NCBI RefSeq assembly: GCF_000294495.1
Contig: NC_018526.1
Location: 1,550,001-1,614,000 of the forward strand
DNA: 64,000 bases
DNA from: Streptococcus suis S735
GTDB lineage: Bacteria > Bacillota > Bacilli > Lactobacillales > Streptococcaceae
Direction: 5' to 3'
Both the position numbers and the translations under genes were made by a program. The notes beneath the pieces were generated by a model. The model was not told where the DNA came from. It worked only from the letters and a program-made list of their open reading frames with translations, and did no database searches. Positions 57,983-64,000 of the stretch are shown here, piece by piece. Each line of letters opens with the position of its first letter. Positions within the stretch are counted from its first letter, which is position 1.

Positions 57983-58364
57983 CAAGGAAATCCTCTCCGA
58001 ATAAATCTTTCAATGCTGGTTTTGGTGTTTTATCAGGAACAATGCCGCTGACATGGATATTAACCGCAGCCACTTGAACTTCTGCATAGTTATAAACTGC
58101 TGTCTTGACTGCACGTTGGATGTCCATTGATACGGCAGGAACATTTACACCATATTCTAGATAGACGTAAATATCCGCAGTCACTCGACCTTCCTCGTCA
58201 GTTTCAAGATAAACACCTTTATTTAACGATGTTTTTGACCAACTGTCTGCTACACGCTTATTTTGAAGGGAATGCACTCCATCAACTTTCGCTGCAGCAA
58301 TGCCTGTAATTACTTCAAGGACGCGAGGTGCGATAACAATCTCGCCTTGATATTCTGTTGTCAT
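57972..58364 (-). CDS. Asp23/Gls24 family protein (YqhY type)
   Basis: This 130-residue protein of the Asp23 family has the typical GEIVIAPRVLEVITGIAAAKVDGVHSL start and the VSMDIQRAVKTAVYNYA core. In B. subtilis the homologue yqhY lies by the acc genes and relates to acetyl-CoA carboxylase control; in streptococci it always sits between efp and nusB. Its role is not settled. The C-terminal acidic tail overlaps nusB. Confidence 0.9.
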   Translation of the reverse strand: MTTEYQGEIVIAPRVLEVITGIAAAKVDGVHSLQNKRVADSWSKTSLNKGVYLETDEEGRVTADIYVYLEYGVNVPAVSMDIQRAVKTAVYNYAEVQVAAVNIHVSGIVPDKTPKPALKDLFGEDFLDEE

Positions 58365-58391
58365 AGGCTCTCCTTTCTTAAGAGGAAACGA

Positions 58392-58949
58392 TTAAGCACG
58401 TGATACGTAAGTTCCTTCAGCTGTGTTGATAACGAGTTTTTGACCTGCTTCGATAAAGTCTGGTACGTTGACTACAAGACCTGTTTCCATCGTAGCTGGT
58501 TTACCTGAACCTGTAACAGTCGCACCTTTGATAGATGGTTGTGTTTCTGCAACGACCAATTCAACAGTTGTTGGTACAGTAACACCGATCACTTCTGTTC
58601 CGTAGAACTGGATCTTCACTTCAGAATTCTCCAAGATGTAGAGCAATTCTTCTTTGATAGTCGCTACTGGAATTTCATACTGATCGTAAGTCTCAGTATT
58701 CATAAAATAAGCTGTGTCATCCATTTGGTAAAGGTACTGTGCTGGAACTGTTTCGATAATAGCTTGTTCAAATTTTTCATCTGGACGGTAAGTTGTATCG
58801 AAGGTTGAACCTGTACGTACATCACGCAATTTCATACGCATGATGGTGTTACCTTTACCTGGTTTGTGGTGGCTCGCATCCAAAACTTTAATCAATTTAC
58901 CTTCAGCTTCGAAGGTCATACCTGCTCTAAGTTTACTTGCTTCAATCAT
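58392..58949 (-). CDS. efp: Translation elongation factor P
   Basis: This 185-residue three-domain factor relieves ribosome stalling at polyproline. The tip loop carrying the modifiable residue is [23 protein letters not shown], with Lys at the tip. C-terminal domain [44 protein letters not shown] is typical. No modification gene (ymfI, epmA) is seen in the window. Confidence 0.97.
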   Translation of the reverse strand: MIEASKLRAGMTFEAEGKLIKVLDASHHKPGKGNTIMRMKLRDVRTGSTFDTTYRPDEKFEQAIIETVPAQYLYQMDDTAYFMNTETYDQYEIPVATIKEELLYILENSEVKIQFYGTEVIGVTVPTTVELVVAETQPSIKGATVTGSGKPATMETGLVVNVPDFIEAGQKLVINTAEGTYVSRA

Positions 58950-59012
58950 TGTATTGAATACCTCTTCAAATTTTATTTATTCGTTTTATTCTACCACAAA
59001 CTGTCAAATTTC

Positions 59013-60074
59013 TCAAATGACAATCAATTCCTTGGGAGCTAATGTCAAGACTTCACAACCGTTTTCCGTAATCAATAGGTCATCTTCGATACGGACACCA
59101 TATTTGTCATCCAAATAGATACCAGGCTCATCCGTCAAAACCATACCGGCCTTGATAGTCTCGTCAGATTTTCCAAAATACGGATATTCATGAATATCCA
59201 AGCCAATACCGTGACCGATGCCGTGTGTAAAGTTGGCTCCGTAACCCGCCGCACTGATAATCTCACGAGGAATAGCGTCAAACTCGCGGTAGGTGACACC
59301 TTCCTTGGCCTGCTCAATCAAAGCCTTATTGGCACGCAAGACCACATCGTAAATCTCACGCTCTTGATCTGTCACATGACCGATATGGATGGTCCGTGTC
59401 ATATCGCTGACATAATGCTGGTAATAGCAACCAAAATCCAGCGTCAAGGTCTCACCAGATTGGATAACCTTTTCAGACGCTCTTCCATGAGGCATAGCAG
59501 AGCGGTAGCCAGATGCCACGATGAACTCAAATGATGCCCCTTCTGCACCGAGTTGACGCATGCGGTGGTCAAGGAAATGATTGACGTCCATCTCAGTCGT
59601 CTGACCTGGTTTGATAAAGTCAAGAACATCAATAAAAGCCTGATCCGAAATTTGACATGCACGGCGAATGGTCGCAATTTCTTTCTCATCCTTAATCATG
59701 CGCAAGTCTTCGATAAAGTTTGACATAGCAACCAGTTGATAACCCTCAAAAATGCTGGTCAGACTTTGATAGAAACCATAGGTCACCTCGCTATCAAAAC
59801 CAATTTTTTCAAGCCCATCTTCCTTAATCACCTTTGCAATTTCTTCAAGGGCAAAACGGCTCTCGATAATATCAAAACCTTTTACTGATGCCTTGGCTAT
59901 CAAGGTATAACGCGAATCAGTCACAAACAAGCGACGCTTGCCACTAATGAAGACAGTCGCCTCTGTCCCCCAAAAACCTGTCAGGTAGTAAATATTGTTT
60001 TGACCAGTTACCAAGATTCCATCAACAGTTGATTGAGCTAATTTTGCTTCAAATTTTTCAAGTCTTTTTTGCAT
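59013..60074 (-). CDS. M24 aminopeptidase P-like Xaa-Pro peptidase
   Basis: This 353-residue cytoplasmic metallopeptidase has an N-terminal creatinase-like domain (1-125) and the pita-bread domain with the metal ligands LDFGCYYQHYVSDMTRTIHIG (two Asp), GHGIGLDIHEYP (His), LTDEPGIYL (Glu) and GVRIEDDLLI (Glu). It removes an N-terminal residue in front of proline or splits Xaa-Pro. PepP and PepQ cannot be told apart on this reading, though the length suits the PepP-like proteins next to efp in streptococci. Confidence 0.93.
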   Translation of the reverse strand: MQKRLEKFEAKLAQSTVDGILVTGQNNIYYLTGFWGTEATVFISGKRRLFVTDSRYTLIAKASVKGFDIIESRFALEEIAKVIKEDGLEKIGFDSEVTYGFYQSLTSIFEGYQLVAMSNFIEDLRMIKDEKEIATIRRACQISDQAFIDVLDFIKPGQTTEMDVNHFLDHRMRQLGAEGASFEFIVASGYRSAMPHGRASEKVIQSGETLTLDFGCYYQHYVSDMTRTIHIGHVTDQEREIYDVVLRANKALIEQAKEGVTYREFDAIPREIISAAGYGANFTHGIGHGIGLDIHEYPYFGKSDETIKAGMVLTDEPGIYLDDKYGVRIEDDLLITENGCEVLTLAPKELIVI

Positions 60075-60149
60075 CCTATTCCTCCAATGATTTTTTAACT
60101 ATTATAGCAGAAATACAGACAAATACCAATTCTTCCTAGCAGATAGAGA

Positions 60150-60174
60150 AAAAAAGCCGCAGAGGCGACTTTTT
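60150..60174 (-). terminator. Terminator at the end of uvrA
   Basis: On the minus strand AAAAAGTCGC pairs with GCGGCTTTTT around a 4-base loop, with one G-U pair. It overlaps the uvrA stop codon. Confidence 0.85.
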
Positions 60175-62998
60175 ATTTCAACTTCATTTTCAGATACTGG
60201 CCTGTAAAGCTGGCTGGGTTCTCCGCCACTTCTTCTGGTGTTCCTGTCGCGACAACGGTACCGCCACCGACACCGCCTTCCGGTCCCATGTCGATAATGT
60301 GGTCGGCTGTCTTGATAACATCCAGATTGTGCTCGATGACCAGCACGGTATTGCCATCATCAACAAAGCGAGCCAAGACCTTGAGCAACTGGGCAATGTC
60401 CTCCGTATGCAGACCTGTCGTCGGCTCATCCAAGATATACAAGGATTTACCAGTTGACCGCTTGTGGAGTTCAGAAGCCAACTTCATACGCTGGGCTTCC
60501 CCACCTGATAGGGTCGTTGCTGGCTGACCTAGAGTAACGTAGCCCAAACCTACATCTTGAATAGTACGAAGTTTCCGCTCAATTTTTGGAATATGCTTGA
60601 AGAACTCGACCGCGTCATTGACCGTCATATCAAGGACCTGAGCGATATTTTTCTCCTTGTAGTGTACTTCCAAGGTTTCAGAATTATAGCGGTGTCCATG
60701 ACAGACTTCACAAGGTACAAAGACATCGGGCAGGAAGTGCATTTCAATCTTGATAATCCCATCACCAGAACAAGCCTCACACCGTCCACCTTTGACGTTA
60801 AAGGAGAAACGGCCCTTCTTGTAGCCACGAATCTTGGCTTCATTGGTCTGGGCAAACAAATCCCGAATATCGTCAAAGACACCTGTGTAGGTAGCTGGGT
60901 TAGAACGTGGTGTCCGTCCAATCGGGCTTTGGTCAATATCAATCAGGCGGTCCAAGTGTTCAATTCCTGAAATAGACTTGAACTTACCTGGCTTGTCCGA
61001 ATTGCGATTGAGTTTCTGAGCAATAGCTTTTTTCAGAATGGAATTGACCAGAGTTGACTTACCTGAGCCAGACACCCCTGTCACCGCTACAAATTTTCCG
61101 AGTGGGAAACGAACAGTCACATCTTGCAGGTTGTTTTCCTTGGCACCGGTCACCTCTAAGAATCGACCATTTCCAACACGACGTTCCAAAGGAACTGGAA
61201 TTTCACGTTTGCCAGACAGGTACTGGCCTGTAATGGATTTCTTGTTTTTAGCTACTTGGGCTGGTGTGCCAGAGGCCACGATTTCTCCGCCAAACACACC
61301 CGCACCTGGACCGATGTCAATCAACCAGTCCGCCTCACGCATAGTGTCCTCATCATGCTCCACCACAATCAATGTATTGCCCAAATCACGCATTTTCTTA
61401 AGACTAGCAATCAGACGGTCATTGTCCCGCTGGTGCAGACCAATCGACGGCTCATCCAGAATATAGAGGACACCAGACAGGTTAGAGCCAATCTGAGTCG
61501 CCAGACGAATCCGCTGGCTCTCACCACCAGAAAGGGTACCTGCTGCTCGTGAAAGAGTCAGATAGTTGAGACCAACGTTATTTAGGAAGGACAGGCGATC
61601 CTTGATTTCCTTGACAATGGGTGTTGCAATGGTGGCTTCATTTTCAGACAAGGTCAGATGTTCAATGACTTGCAAATGATCCGCCACGGACAAGTCTGAT
61701 AATTGTCCGATATGAAGTCCCTGCTCGCCTCCGACTTTGACAGACAGGGCTTGGTCATTGAGGCGATAGCCGTGGCAGGTCCCACAGGTCAGTTCATTCA
61801 TGTAAGTCTTCATGACTGTCCGTGTGTAATCACTATTGGTTTCACGATAGCGGCGATTAATGTTGGTAATCAAGCCCTCGAATGGAATGTCAATATCTCG
61901 GACTCCACCGAACTCATTTTCATAATGGAAATGGAATTCTTTCCCGTCAGAACCGTTGAAAATCAGGTTCTTCTCCTCTTCCGTCAATTCCTCAAAAGGC
62001 TTATCCATGTCCACACCAAAGTGATTCATGGCCTGCTCCAACATCTGAGGATAGTAGTTGGATGAGATTGGATTCCAAGGAGCCAAGGCACCTTCACGCA
62101 AGGTCTTGCTGGCATCTGGGACAATCAAATCCGTATCCACTTCCAGCTTCATGCCCAAACCGTCACAGTCGCTACAAGACCCAAAAGGAGCATTGAAAGA
62201 GAAGAGGCGAGGCTCCAACTCTGGTACCGTAAAACCACAAACTGGGCAGGCATAGTACTCAGAGAAAAGCATTTCCTTCTCATCCATGGTGTCGATGATG
62301 ACATAGCCGTCCGCAATCCGCAGGGCCGCCTCAATGGAGTCAAAAAGCCGCGAGCGAATGCCATCTTTGATCACAATCCGATCGACCACAACTTCAATAT
62401 TATGAGCCTTGCTCTTGGACAATTCTGGTACTTCCGACACATCATAGACACCGCCATTGACACGTACCCGAACATAGCCGTCCTTCTGGATTTTCTCAAA
62501 AATGGTCTTGTGTTGCCCCTTTTTCTTACGAACAATCGGAGCTAGAATCTGCAAACGTTGGCGTTCTGGCAATTCCAAGACCTCATCAACGATTTGTTCC
62601 ACCGAAGAAGCCGCAATCGCTCCGTGGCCATTGATACAGTAAGGTACCCCAACCCGAGCATAAAGCAAGCGGAGATAGTCATTGATTTCCGTCGCTGTAC
62701 CGACTGTCGAACGCGGATTCCGCGATGTGGTTTTTTGGTCAATGGAAATAGCAGGGCTGAGACCCTCTATGGAATCCACATCAGGCTTGTCCATGTTGCC
62801 CAAGAACTGACGAGCATAGGCAGACAAAGACTCCACATAGCGACGTTGACCCTCGGCATACAAGGTATCGAAAGCCAAACTCGACTTACCAGACCCCGAC
62901 AAACCAGTCACCACCACCAGCTTCTCACGCGGAATGGTCACATCAATATTTTTCAAATTATGGGCACGCGCCCCATGAATCACAATATTTTCTTGCAT
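60173..62998 (-). CDS. uvrA: UvrABC excinuclease subunit A
   Basis: This 941-residue ABC ATPase finds bulky DNA damage and loads UvrB. Two nucleotide-binding halves show Walker [13 protein letters not shown] and [12 protein letters not shown] and two LSGGE signatures. The zinc modules are CPVCGF...CSDCDG and CEACSGDG...CEVCHG. The start [22 protein letters not shown] is conserved, but no good ribosome site precedes it; a 28-codon frame with a good site ends 17 bp upstream, so coupling is possible. Confidence 0.98.
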   Translation of the reverse strand: MQENIVIHGARAHNLKNIDVTIPREKLVVVTGLSGSGKSSLAFDTLYAEGQRRYVESLSAYARQFLGNMDKPDVDSIEGLSPAISIDQKTTSRNPRSTVGTATEINDYLRLLYARVGVPYCINGHGAIAASSVEQIVDEVLELPERQRLQILAPIVRKKKGQHKTIFEKIQKDGYVRVRVNGGVYDVSEVPELSKSKAHNIEVVVDRIVIKDGIRSRLFDSIEAALRIADGYVIIDTMDEKEMLFSEYYACPVCGFTVPELEPRLFSFNAPFGSCSDCDGLGMKLEVDTDLIVPDASKTLREGALAPWNPISSNYYPQMLEQAMNHFGVDMDKPFEELTEEEKNLIFNGSDGKEFHFHYENEFGGVRDIDIPFEGLITNINRRYRETNSDYTRTVMKTYMNELTCGTCHGYRLNDQALSVKVGGEQGLHIGQLSDLSVADHLQVIEHLTLSENEATIATPIVKEIKDRLSFLNNVGLNYLTLSRAAGTLSGGESQRIRLATQIGSNLSGVLYILDEPSIGLHQRDNDRLIASLKKMRDLGNTLIVVEHDEDTMREADWLIDIGPGAGVFGGEIVASGTPAQVAKNKKSITGQYLSGKREIPVPLERRVGNGRFLEVTGAKENNLQDVTVRFPLGKFVAVTGVSGSGKSTLVNSILKKAIAQKLNRNSDKPGKFKSISGIEHLDRLIDIDQSPIGRTPRSNPATYTGVFDDIRDLFAQTNEAKIRGYKKGRFSFNVKGGRCEACSGDGIIKIEMHFLPDVFVPCEVCHGHRYNSETLEVHYKEKNIAQVLDMTVNDAVEFFKHIPKIERKLRTIQDVGLGYVTLGQPATTLSGGEAQRMKLASELHKRSTGKSLYILDEPTTGLHTEDIAQLLKVLARFVDDGNTVLVIEHNLDVIKTADHIIDMGPEGGVGGGTVVATGTPEEVAENPASFTGQYLKMKLK

Positions 62999-63015
62999 AA
63001 CATGATATAAGTGCG

Positions 63016-63102
63016 TTAAGAAAGCGATAAGAAAATAGGAAAATGTGACGTCACATCAGTGACAAAACATTTTGTCTTTTTCTCGACGCTTTTAGCACGC
63101 AT
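63016..63102 (-). CDS. Candidate 28-residue leader peptide before uvrA
   Basis: AAAGGA six bases before an ATG opens a 28-codon frame ([20 protein letters not shown]...) ending in TAA, 17 bp before uvrA. Its codons contain both palindromes at 63043-63076. It may couple translation to uvrA, or be part of a repeat. No homologue is recognised. Confidence 0.35.
   Translation of the reverse strand: MRAKSVEKKTKCFVTDVTSHFPIFLSLS
63043..63076. promoter_or_regulatory. Tandem palindromes upstream of uvrA
   Basis: ATGTGACGTCACAT (63043-63056) is a perfect 14-base palindrome. Four bases later GACAAAACATTTTGTC (63061-63076) has perfect 7-base arms about a CA. They lie 45-78 bp upstream of uvrA and look like operator sites. 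The binding protein is unknown. Confidence 0.6.
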
Positions 63103-63440
63103 TCGAATCCTTTCTAAGATATAAAGAGCATCAAATGCACAGTCAAAATAGGCGGTAAGTCCGAATTCTGTGATTTCGAAGATGCACCCCCTTCAAGACA
63201 ACTAGTGCTTTCACAGGTTGAAAACCGAAGAAAGTACAGATGTCTACGACGCAGAAACCAGTTCCCATACTTATCCATGAAGAAACTAGCACTTTTTGAC
63301 ACCGCATTTAGCCCGTGTTCAATTCCTTTCTTAAGAGGCTATAAGCTATGGTATACGGAACAAGGAAAAGTCCGTACAACTTATTCGCTTAAATGTCTAC
63401 ATATTATATCACATTTCTATATAAAACCTTTCCGAAACTG
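63103..63440. other. Gene-free stretch between uvrA and the CorA gene
   Basis: No recognised gene. An imperfect repeat of about 27 bp (AGCACGCATTCGAATCCTTT at 63094; AGCCCGTGTTCAATTCCTTT at 63310) bounds about 200 bp with a minus-strand open frame (MSKSASFFMDKYGNWFLRRR...) that has no ribosome site. This may be a degenerate repeat family rather than a gene. Confidence 0.45.
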
Positions 63441-63452
63441 CACATTTTTTGG

Positions 63453-63478
63453 TATAATAGAGGTTGCGTTAACGCAAC
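63453..63478 (+). promoter_or_regulatory. CorA-gene promoter with palindromic operator
   Basis: TATAAT (63453-63458) is followed after 4 bp by the perfect 16-base palindrome GTTGCGTTAACGCAAC (63463-63478), which spans the likely transcription start. No strong -35 is seen. The ribosome site AAAGGAGGG follows at about 63486. Confidence 0.7.
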
Positions 63479-63501
63479 AAAGATAAAAGGAGGGCAAAGA
63501 T

Positions 63502-64000
63502 ATGAAACAAATTTTTCTATCAACCATGACTGATTTAGAAGAAATCCAAACCTTTGAACCAGGGGCTTGGATTAATTTGGTCAACCCCTCCCAGAGCGAG
63601 TCTATGGAAGTGGCTGAGCACTATAAAATTGACATCGCTGACCTGCGAGCACCGCTCGATGCGGAAGAATCCTCTCGTATCACCGTCGAAGATGACTATA
63701 CGCTCATCCTGGTCGACGTCCCAATTCTTGAAGAACGGAACAACAAGACATATTATATTACTATTCCTTTGGGAATTATTCTAACAGATGATGCAATTAT
63801 CACGACTTGTTTGGAACCATTGCCACTGTTTGAGCAGTTTATCCATCGTCGTCTACGGAATTTCTTCACTTTCATGAAGTCTCGTTTCGTTTTCCAAATT
63901 CTCTACCGAAATGCTCAACTCTACTTGTCAGCCCTACGGACCATTGACAGAAAGAGCGAAGAGATTGAGAAGCAACTCCATGAAGCCACTCGAAATGAAG
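63502..64000 (+). CDS. corA: CorA-family divalent cation transporter, N-terminal part
   Basis: These first 166 codons (MKQIFLSTMTDLEEIQTFEPGAWINLVNPSQSE...) are the cytoplasmic domain of a CorA-type magnesium transporter, including ITVEDDYTLILVDVPI, FEQFIHRRLRNFFTFMKSRFVFQILY and the start of the long stalk helix. The pore with GMN lies beyond the window. Transport of Mg or another divalent metal cannot be decided. Ribosome site AGGAGGG. Confidence 0.92.
   Translation, partial: MKQIFLSTMTDLEEIQTFEPGAWINLVNPSQSESMEVAEHYKIDIADLRAPLDAEESSRITVEDDYTLILVDVPILEERNNKTYYITIPLGIILTDDAIITTCLEPLPLFEQFIHRRLRNFFTFMKSRFVFQILYRNAQLYLSALRTIDRKSEEIEKQLHEATRNE

Noticed and set aside
63205..63486. 93-codon plus-strand frame upstream of the CorA gene
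   Set aside because: No ribosome site, runs through the promoter and palindrome, no family similarity.

Overview
The window looks like a chromosomal segment of a low-GC streptococcus, most likely Streptococcus suis. The main reasons are a complete streptococcal FabT-type fatty acid cluster, a man PTS with manO, a divergent scrA/scrBR sucrose locus, streptococcal BOX-type repeats, and a large secreted protein whose Cys302/His333/Asp348 layout fits the S. suis IgG protease IgdE. The species call is inference from gene content.

Layout. 1-2.8 kb (minus strand): a glycine T-box leader, a DUF1398 gene and glyQ-glyS (glyS runs off the left edge), then a stand-alone B3/B4 tRNA-binding-domain gene. 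3.0-7.1 kb (minus): methionine ABC importer metQ-M20 peptidase-metN-metP. 7.3 kb: a C26 glutamine-amidotransferase-like hydrolase. 8.3-11.5 kb (plus): metE-metF. metQ and metE share a MET-box-like operator, so methionine uptake and synthesis are probably co-regulated. 11.8-14.4 kb: purine permease with PurBox-like sites, and a Cof-type HAD phosphatase. 14.5-17.8 kb: manLMNO behind a promoter that overlaps a catabolite-response-like site. 17.8-19.3 kb: serine T-box and serS.

19.4-27.2 kb is accessory in character: a type I restriction-modification locus (hsdM, hsdS, hsdR, and a second short HsdS-like gene) next to a divergent tyrosine recombinase. It is followed by a frameshifted CPBP protease gene and a hypothetical/GNAT pair. 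29.2-40.1 kb is the full fatty acid cluster fabM-fabT-fabH-acpP-fabK-fabD-fabG-fabF-accB-fabZ-accC-accD-accA on the minus strand, with FabT-type boxes before fabM, fabT and fabK and a BOX element between fabZ and accC. 40.5-42.7 kb holds a HAD phosphatase and an aspartate kinase. 42.7-43.5 kb is a gene-free repeat mosaic (two BOX elements, terminal inverted repeats, five consecutive hairpins). 43.6-47.7 kb: alr, acpS, secA.

48.0-51.4 kb encodes the IgdE-like IgG protease with a long Ser/Thr/Pro repeat tail. 52-57.5 kb is the sucrose locus (scrK, scrA, divergent scrBR). 57.6-63.0 kb is a housekeeping set: nusB, an Asp23-family gene, efp, an M24 peptidase and uvrA. A CorA-type transporter runs off the right edge. 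No tRNA, rRNA, CRISPR array, prophage or intact insertion sequence was recognised.
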